This document shows positions 41,595 to 49,775 of a DNA stretch of 64,000 nt, in pieces; within the stretch, counting starts at the first letter, position 1, and each line of letters opens with the position of its first letter. The DNA comes from Halalkalicoccus sp. NIPERK01. Lineage in GTDB: Archaea > Halobacteriota > Halobacteria > Halobacteriales > Halalkalicoccaceae. Both the position numbers and the translations under genes were made by a program. Where the stretch lies: positions 186,001-250,000 of the forward strand of contig NZ_JASVVV010000002.1 in assembly GCF_030287405.1 (NCBI RefSeq). The letters run 5' to 3'. The notes beneath the pieces are model-generated. The model was given only the letters and a program-made list of their open reading frames with translations, did not search any database and was not told the origin of the DNA.

Positions 41595-42008
41595 ATGATC
41601 GAGACGGACGGCCGGTTCGCCCCCGACTCGCCCGCGGAGGCCCGCGAGCTGTACGAGTCGGTGGGACCGATCGCACAGGTCGTGACCCGCGAGGTCGCGA
41701 AGGCGATGGGGTTCGACCGCGAGGAGTACCGCGAGCGGGTGACGGGCGAGGTGGTCGAGACCGCCCGCGACGCGCTGTTCGCCTCGCTGTTGGAGGTTCG
41801 TGACGGATCGCGCGAGGAGTTCGAGGAGTGGCGCACGGGGTTCGAGGGGGAGTGTGAGGTGCTCGGCAGCGAGAACGTCGACCGGGTCGTCTGGCACGCG
41901 TTCGACGGGGAAGCGATCGCCGCCACCTACCAGCACGAACCCGAGGCCGCCCACGGTACCCTCCGGCGACAGGCGTTCGGACGGCTGTACCGGCCCGTCT
42001 TCGAGTGA
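41595..42008 (+). CDS. Haloarchaeal protein (DUF5809-like)
   Basis: A 137-residue acidic protein starting MIETDGRFAPDSPAEARELY and containing EEYRERVTGEVVETARDALF and VDRVVWHAFDGEAIAATYQH. It has no membrane segment or metal motif. The pattern and position after the DUF5810-like gene fit the DUF5809 family. No function is known. Confidence 0.78.
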   Translation: MIETDGRFAPDSPAEARELYESVGPIAQVVTREVAKAMGFDREEYRERVTGEVVETARDALFASLLEVRDGSREEFEEWRTGFEGECEVLGSENVDRVVWHAFDGEAIAATYQHEPEAAHGTLRRQAFGRLYRPVFE

Positions 42009-42098
42009 ACGGGACGCGGAGCAGCCGAACCATCTCTTGGGCGTCATCCACGTCGATCGAAACGGGACGCTTTATCGGGTGGCGATCACAGAGGAACC

Positions 42099-42692
42099 AT
42101 GAGCGAGTCCGACAGGGATACCGCATGGGAGGTCCTCGAATCGGTGGCCGAGTACGAGACGGGCTGGTACACCGGCGGCTACGACCTGGTCGAACAGCCC
42201 GACGGCACGACCAAGAAGTATTACTGGGCCGAACTCGCGCCCGCGGCCGTGGTGGTCGCCTGCGTGCCCGCCGGCACGTCGTGGGTTGACGGCGATAGCC
42301 GTCACACCTCGACGGGCGAGGAGGTGCTGTTCGTCGAGCAGTACCGCCCCGCGATCGGCCAGACCCACCTCGAACTCCCCGCGGGGATCGTCGAGGACGG
42401 CGAGTCGTTCAGCGAGGCGGGCGCGCGCGAACTCACGGAGGAGACGGGCTTCGCGGCCGACGGAGTCTCCCTGCTCCAGCGGTTCTGGGTCGCGACGGGC
42501 GCGATGCGCCACGAGCGCGCGATCGTCTTCGCCGAGGGGCTCACCCCCGTCGAACAGGCGTTGGACGACGACGAGTTCCTGTCGGTGAAATCGGTCCCGG
42601 TCGAGGAGGCTTTCGCGCGCGCCCGCGAGGAACCGACGAACGACGCGACCCTCGAGGGGCTTTTGCTCGCGCGCGAGGAGGGGCTGATCTAG
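42099..42692 (+). CDS. Nudix hydrolase
   Basis: A 197-residue pyrophosphohydrolase. The Nudix box at residues 96-118 is canonical: G-x5-E-x7-R-E-L-x-E-E-x-G-F (GIVEDGESFSEAGARELTEE, then TGF). The preceding VLFVEQYRPAIGQTHLELPA is the ADP-ribose pyrophosphatase-like strand pattern, so ADP-ribose or a similar nucleoside diphosphate-X is likely. The TATA-like ctttatcgg about 26 bases before the ATG shows its own promoter. A rhodanese gene follows 32 bases later. Confidence 0.9.
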   Translation: MSESDRDTAWEVLESVAEYETGWYTGGYDLVEQPDGTTKKYYWAELAPAAVVVACVPAGTSWVDGDSRHTSTGEEVLFVEQYRPAIGQTHLELPAGIVEDGESFSEAGARELTEETGFAADGVSLLQRFWVATGAMRHERAIVFAEGLTPVEQALDDDEFLSVKSVPVEEAFARAREEPTNDATLEGLLLAREEGLI

Positions 42693-42724
42693 GGGTTTAT
42701 CCACGGCGGGTCGCTAGCGGGGGT

Positions 42725-43090
42725 ATGAGCGACGGAGACGAGGAGATCACGCCCGGGGAACTCAACGAACTGCTCGAGGCCGGCGAGGACGTGCGGATCG
42801 TCGACATCCGCTCGCGCGCCGAGTTCGACCGCGGTTCGATCCCCGGCAGCGAGAACGTCCCGTTCGGGAACCTCCCTCGGGAGATCGAGGGGCTGGCGGG
42901 TGCGGACCGGATCGTCACGGTCTGTCCACACGGCAAGGCCAGCCTGCAGGCGGTTCGGATCATCGACTCCTACGAGGGGACCACCGGACGGGTCCAGAGC
43001 CTCGAAGGCGGTATCGAGGCGTGGAGGCGTGACTACGCGCTGGAGTCGGCCGAAGGATCGGAGACGGACGTGCCGGACGCGCCGTTCTGA
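42725..43090 (+). CDS. Rhodanese-like domain protein
   Basis: A 121-residue single rhodanese domain. The active-site cysteine is Cys67 in TVCPHGKAS, followed by SLEGGIEAWRRDY. IVDIRSRAEFDRGSIPGSEN is the typical first half. It could transfer sulfane sulfur or act as a carrier; the acceptor is unknown. Its TATA-like gggtttatcc overlaps the end of the Nudix gene and gives a leaderless start. Confidence 0.9.
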   Translation: MSDGDEEITPGELNELLEAGEDVRIVDIRSRAEFDRGSIPGSENVPFGNLPREIEGLAGADRIVTVCPHGKASLQAVRIIDSYEGTTGRVQSLEGGIEAWRRDYALESAEGSETDVPDAPF

Positions 43091-43135
43091 GCGGCTATCC
43101 GGCCGGCGGAAACTACACGAGCGAGGCGGTCGGGA

Positions 43136-43429
43136 TCAGGCGACCGAGTATCCCTTGTCGCGGAGGAAATCCTCGACGCGACCGCTGTGGTTGCCCTGAA
43201 GCTCGATCGAACCGTCCTCGACGGTCCCCCCGCAGGCGAACTTCGATTTGAGGTCCGACGACAGGCTGTCGAGGTCGACGTCGCGCGGATCGAGCCCTTC
43301 GATGATCGTTACCTCCTTTCCGTAGCGGCGCTCGTCGATGCGGATGTTGACCTGCTGGGACTCCTTGGCGACGTCCTCGCAGACGCAGAGTTCCTGGGGC
43401 AGTCCGCACGTCGAGCAGACTTCCGACAT
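43136..43429 (-). CDS. Archaeal translation initiation factor 1 (aIF1/SUI1)
   Basis: A 97-residue SUI1-domain factor that monitors start-codon choice on the 30S subunit. The N-terminus [20 protein letters not shown] carries a CxxC...CxC zinc site typical of archaeal forms. The SUI1 core is [26 protein letters not shown] and [20 protein letters not shown]-like gtttaatagg about 26 bases before the ATG fits a leaderless mRNA. Of interest in a genome where leaderless starts dominate. Confidence 0.93.
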   Translation of the reverse strand: MSEVCSTCGLPQELCVCEDVAKESQQVNIRIDERRYGKEVTIIEGLDPRDVDLDSLSSDLKSKFACGGTVEDGSIELQGNHSGRVEDFLRDKGYSVA

Positions 43430-43496
43430 TACAGTCGGACGTACGAAATCGACCTATTAAACACTGTCGGGGCGGCAGGGATGGCGCCGAACCGAC

Positions 43497-43706
43497 TCAC
43501 TCGACCGGGTCTCGACGCGCACTCGAGCAGTGCGAGGAGGCCCCCGTGGACGGTCCGGACCACTCCTTACACGACGGACAGAGGAGTCGGTCCTCGCGCC
43601 ACCAGCGGGTCGTCGGGTCGCCACAGCGTTCGCAGTCGATCGGGTCGGGCGACCAGCCGTAGACCGTCCGGAGCGAGCCGGGGTCGTCCCCACGGGAATC
43701 GGCCAT
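43497..43706 (-). CDS. Small zinc-ribbon-like protein
   Basis: A 69-residue protein with CERC and CPSC pairs (DCERCGDPTTRWWREDRLLC in part), a four-cysteine zinc ribbon. The start at MADSRGDDPGSLRTVYGW is preferred over the ATG ten codons upstream. Small two-CxxC proteins are numerous in haloarchaea and mostly uncharacterised. It is divergent from the next small membrane gene. Confidence 0.65.
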   Translation of the reverse strand: MADSRGDDPGSLRTVYGWSPDPIDCERCGDPTTRWWREDRLLCPSCKEWSGPSTGASSHCSSARRDPVE

Positions 43707-43757
43707 GGGCGTGCGGTCGAACAGCACACACAAGTACCCCTCGGCCGAACGCCTCGC

Positions 43758-43967
43758 ATGGTCAACCCGATCGCCGAAGTGGTCGAACTGATCGGCCTCA
43801 CGACGGACGTCGCGCTCAACGACCCGATCGCCGCGGTGCTCATGCTGATCAGCAACCTCATCCTCGCCTTCTCGATGATCGTCTTCTTCGGGCTCGCCGC
43901 GGGGGGGATCCTCGACGCTATCGTTCCCGACGACCTCGGTCGATCGCCCCCGCCGCGAGAGCGATAG
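43758..43967 (+). CDS. Small single-pass membrane protein
   Basis: A 69-residue protein: MVNPIAEVVELIGLTTDVAL, then a long hydrophobic stretch LMLISNLILAFSMIVFFGLA, and a polar basic tail. A TATA-like patch near 43731 fits the start. The last 50 bases overlap the 3' end of mer on the other strand, so the tail PDDLGRSPPPRER is read antisense to Mer. No family is recognised. Confidence 0.6.
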   Translation: MVNPIAEVVELIGLTTDVALNDPIAAVLMLISNLILAFSMIVFFGLAAGGILDAIVPDDLGRSPPPRER

Positions 43968-44898
43968 CCTCCTCGATATCCGGGCCCAGCGGCGAGCCGG
44001 CGACGAACCCGTCGGCGTAGGCGGTGATCTCTCGCACCCGCCGCTCGACCGTCTCCGGCGTGCCCGCGATACAGAGGGCGTCGATCATGTCCGCGGAAAC
44101 GAGCGAGAACGCCTCCGAGAACTCCCCCCTCTCGATGTGCTGGCCGATCTCGCTCGCCAGTTCGCCGTCGAGTCCGTGACGGTCCAGAACCGGCGGAGCC
44201 GCCCCGGCGGCGATGAAGGCGACGGGCGGCCGGGCGGCCTCGCGCGCCTCGGCGCCGTCCTCGGCGACGCTGAGGCTCGCGAACGCCGCGAAGTCGAACG
44301 TTCCCCGCGAGTCGGACCGTTCGGCCAACCCCTCATCGACCCGGTCGGCCGCCCACTCGAAATCGGCGGGGTGGGCGGCGTTGAGCAACACGCCGTCGGC
44401 GTGTTTCGCGCTCATGCGGATCATGTGGGGGCCCTGTGCGCCGACGTAGACGGGGATCTCGCCCGCCGGGTAGTTCAGGCCCGCGTCGATCGCCGTGAAC
44501 GTCCCCTCGTGCGTCGCACGCTCGCCGGCCCACATCCGCCGGGCGAGCCTGAACGACTCGAGCACGCGCCGGAGCGGCCGGTCGCGCTCGTAGCCCAGGT
44601 TCGAGAGCGTCGAGGCGTCGCCCGCGCCGATCCCGAAGACCGCCCGGCCGTCGCTGGCCTCGTCGAGCGTCGCCACCCGCGAGGCGAGCGTCGCGGGGTG
44701 GGTCTCGTAGGGGTTCGCGACGCCCGGCCCCAGTTCGATCGTCTCGGTCCGGCGGGCGATCTCGCCGAGGGCCGCGAAGGGGTCGCGGTTGTTGTAGTGA
44801 CAGCTCGCGAAGACGGTCTCGAAGCCGGCCTCCTCGGCGAGCGCGCCGAACTCGCCGACGCGCGCGACGGGGTGTTCGGGCGTGATCTCGATCCCCAT
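43918..44898 (-). CDS. mer: 5,10-methylenetetrahydromethanopterin reductase, F420-dependent
   Basis: A 326-residue bacterial-luciferase-like F420 oxidoreductase. MGIEITPEHPVARVGEFGAL, TVFASCHYNNRDPFAALGEI and LGPGVANPYETHPATLAS are the Mer signature. The start at 44898 gives normal length; an ATG at 44925 would add nine residues. In haloarchaea Mer is thought to serve folate/pterin one-carbon metabolism, not methanogenesis. It begins 78 bases after the cofE stop on the same strand, probably one transcript, so cofactor maker and user are linked. Confidence 0.92.
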   Translation of the reverse strand: MGIEITPEHPVARVGEFGALAEEAGFETVFASCHYNNRDPFAALGEIARRTETIELGPGVANPYETHPATLASRVATLDEASDGRAVFGIGAGDASTLSNLGYERDRPLRRVLESFRLARRMWAGERATHEGTFTAIDAGLNYPAGEIPVYVGAQGPHMIRMSAKHADGVLLNAAHPADFEWAADRVDEGLAERSDSRGTFDFAAFASLSVAEDGAEAREAARPPVAFIAAGAAPPVLDRHGLDGELASEIGQHIERGEFSEAFSLVSADMIDALCIAGTPETVERRVREITAYADGFVAGSPLGPDIEEAIALAAGAIDRGRRER

Positions 44899-44976
44899 CG
44901 TTCCCTCCGCTCGCCGCTCGCTCATGCGATTACCTCTGGGGTGGTGCTCTGGTTTAGTCTCGTTCGTTCGTTGCAC

Positions 44977-45723
44977 TCACTCACGAGACCACCCCCGGAG
45001 CGCCTGGCGGACGTAGTCGTCCTCCACGGCGCGGAAGTGCTCGTTGCTGCCGCCCATCCGACCGAACTCGAACCCCTCTACGACCACGGCCGGAACCCCG
45101 CCGTCGCCCTCCCCGGCGACGAGGTTCGCCGCGGCCGCCAGTTCGTCGATCACGTTTTCCACCGTCACGCCGAGCTCTCGGCCGTCGCGGTCGCGCTCAC
45201 CGCGCCAGTCCCGGCTGGCGGGCATGCCCGCCCAGCCGATGGCGACCCCGCGCTGGCCGTGGCGAAACGGCCGCCCGCAGGTGTCGGTGACGATCACCGG
45301 CACGGAGAGCGCCTCGGAGAGGCGGGCAGCGCTCTCGGAGGGGTGTTTCGGCAGCAAGAGGAGATCGTCGCCGCCGGTGTTCGAGCGGTCGATTCCGGCG
45401 TTGACACAGACGTGGCCGAAGCGGGTCTCGGTGAGCAGGAAGGGCGCCTCGATGAGGAGTTCGGTGCTCTCCTCCAGTACGGCCTGTGCGAAGCGGGGGT
45501 CCTTCTCCTCGCCGGTGAGTTCCTCCAGTCCGGCGGCGATCTCGCGGGCGCGCGGGCCGGCCGGGAACTCCCCGAGGTCGGCGGTCCGTCCCTCCGCCTT
45601 CGAGACGACGGTGCTCGCGAGACAGAGGACGCCGGAATCGAGGTCGATCCGCTCGGCGACGAGCGAGGCGAGGTCGTCGCCGGGGCGGATCTCGGGGAGT
45701 CCCGAGACGGGTTGGAGTCGCAT
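44977..45723 (-). CDS. cofE: Coenzyme F420-0:L-glutamate ligase
   Basis: A 248-residue GTP-dependent ligase that adds glutamate residues to F420-0, completing F420. LASTVVSKAEGRTADLGEFP, FLLTETRFGHVCVNAGIDRS, LPKHPSESAARL and TDTCGRPFRHGQRGVAIGWA are the family motifs. A TATA-like ccttttcacc about 26 bases before the ATG indicates a leaderless transcript continuing into mer. Confidence 0.95.
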   Translation of the reverse strand: MRLQPVSGLPEIRPGDDLASLVAERIDLDSGVLCLASTVVSKAEGRTADLGEFPAGPRAREIAAGLEELTGEEKDPRFAQAVLEESTELLIEAPFLLTETRFGHVCVNAGIDRSNTGGDDLLLLPKHPSESAARLSEALSVPVIVTDTCGRPFRHGQRGVAIGWAGMPASRDWRGERDRDGRELGVTVENVIDELAAAANLVAGEGDGGVPAVVVEGFEFGRMGGSNEHFRAVEDDYVRQALRGWSRE

Positions 45724-45804
45724 ATCCGGAGTCGGCGCGGGTCGGTGAAAAGGCCGCCGACACCGGCGAGGATGGGGGAGGGCCGAAGCGGGTGCGAGGG
45801 GCGT

Positions 45805-47073
45805 TCAGCCGTCGATCAGGTCCGAGACGGTGACGACCTCGAGGTCGCGCGCCTCGATCTCGTCGAGCAGGCGCTCGAAGTCTTCCTCGCTGACGTCGTC
45901 GAGGTCGCCGTCGCCGACGCCGTGGACCATCGTGACGACGACCTGGTTGTAGTCGGCGGCGAGGTCGAGCATCCCGGTCAGATCCGAGGCGTCGTGGCCG
46001 TTGACCCGCGAGAGGAGGTGGCCGTCCGTCGGCGGGGCGACGTTGGGGTGGCCGCCGAAGATGAAGGAGGTCTCGAAGACCTCGCGGACCGCCTCCATGG
46101 ACTCGGGGTCCATGCGGTTGTACGGTGCGAAGTAGTGGCGCGCGCCCTCCTCGTGGATCCGGTTGGCGATCGTGTCGTACGCGCGCTGGAGGTAGTCGAC
46201 GCGCTCCTGGTGGGACTCCATCTCTGGCAGCGCGGTGTGGGGGTGCGCCGAGACGTCCCAGCCGGCGTCGCGCAGTTCACGGCACTGTTCGAGCGACAGG
46301 CGATCCGGGCGGTTGATCGAGTCGGGGATGATCGCCGCGACGCCCGGCCAGCCGCGCTCCTCGAGCATCGGGAGCGCGGTGGTGTGCTGGCTTGCGACGC
46401 CGTCGTCGAACGTGAGCACGACGTAGCCCTGATCCGCGCTCTCGGTCGCGCGCAGGTCGTCGAGGGCGAAGCGGATCGTCTCATCGCTGTTGCCGTCGGG
46501 TTCGACGTAGATCAGCAGGTCGTAGACGTTCCCGAGGTTCGGCTCGCCGCGCCGTCCCGTCCAGCCGACCTCCATCCGGAGCCAGCCGTCGTACTCGCTG
46601 GGGATCCGGCGGGCGCTCGTGAGCCGGTCGCTCTGGCCGGGTGCGCGCGCCTCGACGACCACGCGCGCGGGCAGCGGCGACTCGACCTTGATCGCGAACG
46701 AGAGCTGCTTGCCCGCGACGTCGAGACCGCCCGAGAAGGAGCGGTACGCGCCGGCCTGGTCCGCGTCGGACTCGACCAGCAGCGCCCCCTCGCCGACGAG
46801 CGCATCGTCGCTCGCCCCGACGGTCGTGTGGTCGAACATCGGCTGCCACTCGATCTCCTCGAAGTCGTCGATCACCTCGCCGTCGGCGATCGCGGGGGCG
46901 GTGACGTCCTGTGGCGTCGTGTCGGTCCCGTCGTCCCCGTTCGGATCGGTCGTGTTCCCGGTGTCGTCGTTGTCGTCGTCTCCGGTCCCGTCGAGCGAAC
47001 CGATACAGCCCGCGAGGGCGGCAGTGCCTACTCCGACGGCGGTGAGAAACGTTCGGCGGTGTTGCTTGGTCAT
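45805..47073 (-). CDS. Exported polysaccharide deacetylase-like (NodB) lipoprotein
   Basis: A 422-residue Tat lipoprotein. The signal has RRTFLTAVGVGTAALAGC, so the mature cysteine would be lipidated. After a Asp/Asn/Thr-rich linker, an N-terminal beta-sandwich-like domain follows (DDFEEIEWQPMFDHTTVGAS; about 60-210). The NodB domain starts at YVVLTFDDGVASQHTTALPM and includes WDVSAHPHTALPEM and HYFAPYNRMDPESM, giving the Asp and His metal site. It may trim cell-surface glycans such as S-layer sugars; the substrate is unknown. Its strong A/T-rich promoter region is at 47094-47110. Confidence 0.88.
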   Translation of the reverse strand: MTKQHRRTFLTAVGVGTAALAGCIGSLDGTGDDDNDDTGNTTDPNGDDGTDTTPQDVTAPAIADGEVIDDFEEIEWQPMFDHTTVGASDDALVGEGALLVESDADQAGAYRSFSGGLDVAGKQLSFAIKVESPLPARVVVEARAPGQSDRLTSARRIPSEYDGWLRMEVGWTGRRGEPNLGNVYDLLIYVEPDGNSDETIRFALDDLRATESADQGYVVLTFDDGVASQHTTALPMLEERGWPGVAAIIPDSINRPDRLSLEQCRELRDAGWDVSAHPHTALPEMESHQERVDYLQRAYDTIANRIHEEGARHYFAPYNRMDPESMEAVREVFETSFIFGGHPNVAPPTDGHLLSRVNGHDASDLTGMLDLAADYNQVVVTMVHGVGDGDLDDVSEEDFERLLDEIEARDLEVVTVSDLIDG

Positions 47074-47093
47074 GTTCCCGGCCGATCTTACGA

Positions 47094-47110
47094 ATCATAT
47101 ACATATAAAT
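47094..47110 (-). promoter_or_regulatory. A/T-rich promoter for NodB lipoprotein gene
   Basis: tcatatacatataaata: a run of TATA-like sequence centred about 27-30 bases from the ATG at 47073. Further A/T-rich DNA continues to about 47120. Confidence 0.55.
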
Positions 47111-47182
47111 AATTAGGTCTTAAACAACCGATTTAGGATATGAACGGCGGGGACTGAAGGCCGTTCGAACCCGAGTCGAACC

Positions 47183-48352
47183 ATGGTTGACGTCGTGGTC
47201 TGTTTCCTCCGGGCGGACGGGCGGATCCTGCTGTATCGCCGGGAAAACGAGAGGAGGTGGCGGGTCCCGTCCGCGGAGGCGGGCGGGGAGGCCGACGGGG
47301 TGGCCCGCCGACTCTGCCGGGAGTGGGCGGCGGAGACGACGCACGTTCGGGCCGGCGACCCCGTCGAGGTCGACGGATCGCGGCTCCTGCCGTACCTCTT
47401 CGAGTGCGAACCGGGAGAGATGGAAGCGGGGATCGAGACGGCGTGGGTCCACGCCACCGAGATCCGCCGTCGGGAGACGGTCGAGGGGTCGTGGCGAGCC
47501 TACAGATCGGTCTCTCCCACCGTCGGGAGCGTCCGCGACGACCGCACGCACGGCTCCGCGTACGTCTCCGTCCGCGCGCTGGAGGTGTTGCGCGACCGCG
47601 CGGGCGAGGGGGCCGACTGGACGGCGCTCGCCGAGCGTGCGACCGCCCTCCTCGAAGCGCGTCCGAGCATGGCCGCCCTCGGAAACCGGATCGACCGGGC
47701 GATGTGGGCGGCGAGCGAGGACGAGAGCCCCGCGGCGCTCGAACGGGCGGCGTGGGAGGAAATCGACCGGGCGCTCGCCGCCGACGGGGAGGCCGCCGAG
47801 AACGCCGCGGAACGTCTCGAGGGGACGGTATTGACTCTCTCGCGGTCGGGCACGGTCGCCGAGGCGCTCTCGGCCGGCGAGCCGGAACGGGTGGTCGTCC
47901 TCGAATCCCGACCGGACCGGGAGGGTGTCGGCGTCGCCGAGCGCCTCGCCGAGTCACTCGACGTGACGCTGACCCTCGACGCCGCGGTCGCGCACCTCAT
48001 GGAGGAGGTCGACGTGCTGCTCGTGCTCGCGGACGGGGGCGTCGTCAACAAGGTCGGCACCCGGACGGCGGCGGTCGTCGCCGCCCGGGAGGGCGTACCG
48101 GCCTACGCCGTCGCGGCCGCCGACAAGATCAGCCCCTCGACGGAGCCGACGCTGGAGAGCGTCGAGCGCGGAGCGATCACGGAAAGCGAGGCCGTCACCG
48201 TCGAGTGCCCGCTGTTCGACCGCACGCCACCGGAACTGGTGTCGGGCGTGATCACCGAGGACGGCGTCCTCGACGCGGCGGGGATCCGCGAGCGAGCACG
48301 GGAGCACGAGCGCCGGGCGCGGTGGAAAGAGCCAAACCCTTCCGAGGGGTAA
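47183..48352 (+). CDS. Fusion of degenerate Nudix-like and eIF2B-like (ribose-1,5-bisphosphate isomerase-fold) domains
   Basis: A 389-residue two-domain protein. Residues 1 to about 130 have the Nudix strand pattern (VVVCFLRADGRILLYRREN) but the box reads AGGEADGVARRLCREWAAET, without the E-E pair, so it is degenerate. From about 170 there is an eIF2B/MtnA fold: GTVLTLSRSGTVAEAL, VVNKVGTRTAAVVAA and AADKISPS. The catalytic Cys of ribose-1,5-bisphosphate isomerases (THCHS) is replaced (TLSRS), while the second-motif Asp remains. Nucleotide or sugar-phosphate sensing is more likely than catalysis, by inference. No promoter is obvious. Confidence 0.82.
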   Translation: MVDVVVCFLRADGRILLYRRENERRWRVPSAEAGGEADGVARRLCREWAAETTHVRAGDPVEVDGSRLLPYLFECEPGEMEAGIETAWVHATEIRRRETVEGSWRAYRSVSPTVGSVRDDRTHGSAYVSVRALEVLRDRAGEGADWTALAERATALLEARPSMAALGNRIDRAMWAASEDESPAALERAAWEEIDRALAADGEAAENAAERLEGTVLTLSRSGTVAEALSAGEPERVVVLESRPDREGVGVAERLAESLDVTLTLDAAVAHLMEEVDVLLVLADGGVVNKVGTRTAAVVAAREGVPAYAVAAADKISPSTEPTLESVERGAITESEAVTVECPLFDRTPPELVSGVITEDGVLDAAGIRERAREHERRARWKEPNPSEG

Positions 48353-48485
48353 GTACCGTCGACGGCAGTGACGAGGGTTACCCCCACCGAGCCCCGTGTG
48401 ACGAGGTGTTCTCCCGAGCCGTCATTCGCCGCGGCGCCGACGGCGTTCTCGTAAGATTCAATCCACCGGTGGGTGAAGCCGTACC

Positions 48486-49412
48486 ATGCACTTAGAGCGA
48501 CTCGGAATCCACGACTCCGTGAGCGCCGTCTTCCCGCCCGAGCGTATACGCGAGGCCCTCTCGGATCTGGAACCGGAGGTCGTCGTCGTGAGCGACTCGG
48601 CGGCGATCGCCGCCTGTGATGCCGTCGTCACGTTCGCCCACGAGGAGGCGTTCCTCGAACTGGAGTGGATCCACTCGATCCAGGCGGGCTACGACCGCTT
48701 CCCCCTCGACGAGCTGGGGGACCGGGGGATCGTCCTCACCAACAGCACGGGGATCCACGGCGAGAGCGTCGGCGAGACGGTCGTGGGGTATATGCTCGGC
48801 GTCTCGCGGCGCCTCCACCAGTACGCCCGCCAGCAGGAACGCCGCGAGTGGCGAAAGCCCGCGTGGGACGTGCCGTTCACCCTCGCGGGCGAGTCGCTCT
48901 GCGTGGTCGGCCTCGGGACGCTCGGGCGGGGGATCGCCCGCCGGGCGAACGCGCTCGGGATGACGGTTACGGGGGTACGGCGGAGCGGCGAGCCCGTCGA
49001 GGGCGTCGAGCGGGTCTACGCGAGCGACGACCTCCACGAGGCGATCGCGGGGGCGCGCTTCGTCGCGCTCGCGGTCCCGCTGAACGAGCAGACGCGGGGG
49101 CTGATCGGCGAGGCCGAACTGGCGACGATGGACGAGGAGAGTCATCTGATCAACGTTTCCCGTGGGGGCGTCGTCGATCAGGACGCGCTCGTCGCCGCCC
49201 TCGAGGAGGGGGAGATCCGGGGCGCGGCGCTCGACGTCTTCGCCGAGGAACCCCTCCCCGAGGAGTCGCCGCTGTGGGAGTTCGACGAGGTGATCGTCAC
49301 GCCACACGTCGCGGCGTTCACGCGCGAGTACTACGAGGGCGTCGCCTCGCTCGTCCGCGCGAACGTCGAACGGATCGCCGCGGGCGAACCCTTCGAGAAC
49401 CGGGTCGTCTGA
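48486..49412 (+). CDS. D-2-hydroxyacid dehydrogenase, NAD(P)-dependent
   Basis: A 308-residue dehydrogenase reducing 2-oxoacids to D-2-hydroxyacids. The Rossmann motif is VVGLGTLGRGIARRA. The catalytic Arg is in INVSRGGVVDQDAL, the Glu in FAEEPLPEESPL and the His in VIVTPHVAAFT. The sequence is close to the Haloferax-type D2-HDH (AVPLNEQTRGLIGEAELATM). It starts with ATG 133 bases after the preceding gene. The exact substrate is unknown. Confidence 0.92.
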   Translation: MHLERLGIHDSVSAVFPPERIREALSDLEPEVVVVSDSAAIAACDAVVTFAHEEAFLELEWIHSIQAGYDRFPLDELGDRGIVLTNSTGIHGESVGETVVGYMLGVSRRLHQYARQQERREWRKPAWDVPFTLAGESLCVVGLGTLGRGIARRANALGMTVTGVRRSGEPVEGVERVYASDDLHEAIAGARFVALAVPLNEQTRGLIGEAELATMDEESHLINVSRGGVVDQDALVAALEEGEIRGAALDVFAEEPLPEESPLWEFDEVIVTPHVAAFTREYYEGVASLVRANVERIAAGEPFENRVV

Positions 49413-49417
49413 CCGGA

Positions 49418-49717
49418 TCAGCGGGCGTCGAGCCCCCACTCGTCGTCGGCGATCCGCGCGCTCGCGAGCGTCTCCCCGTCGCCGAGCACCCGGACGGTAA
49501 AGCCGCCGTCGTCGCGTTCGACCTGCAGGTCGAGGGTCAGCACGTCGGCGTCGAACGTCGTCTCGGTCGGCCCCGGGTCCCCGTCGCCGGCGGTCACGCC
49601 GTAGTCCTCGTAGCCGACCCACGTCGAGGCCTCGATCGCCCCGTCCTCGTCGTAGACGTCGACGTCGAGTCCGTCGCCGGTCTCGCTCTCTTCGACGTGG
49701 AGGATGTAGGTCTGCAT
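49418..49717 (-). CDS. Small haloarchaeal protein, uncharacterised
   Basis: A 99-residue acidic protein that reads as a single beta-rich domain: MQTYILHVEESETGDGLDVD, EASTWVGYEDYGVT, VLTLDLQVERDDGGFTVRVL. The ATG at 49717 is used; one at 49723 adds two residues. There is no signal or membrane segment. It is convergent with the dehydrogenase gene (five bases). No family is recognised. Confidence 0.65.
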   Translation of the reverse strand: MQTYILHVEESETGDGLDVDVYDEDGAIEASTWVGYEDYGVTAGDGDPGPTETTFDADVLTLDLQVERDDGGFTVRVLGDGETLASARIADDEWGLDAR

Positions 49718-49758
49718 GACCATGGGGGCCGTGGTGGCGGCGCCCGGAAGGGGGTTGA

Positions 49759-49774
49759 GCTTGCAGCCGCAAGC
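49759..49774 (-). terminator. Hairpin just after engB stop
   Basis: GCTTGC-AGCC-GCAAGC: a perfect 6-bp stem with a four-base loop, beginning one base beyond the engB stop codon. No U-run follows on the minus strand, so it may be a processing or stability element instead of a classic archaeal terminator. Confidence 0.4.
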
Positions 49775-49775
49775 C

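Noticed and set aside
47100-47120. A/T-rich island as a sign of an inserted element upstream of the NodB gene
   Set aside because: It lies at the correct position for a promoter, and flanks have normal composition without repeats.
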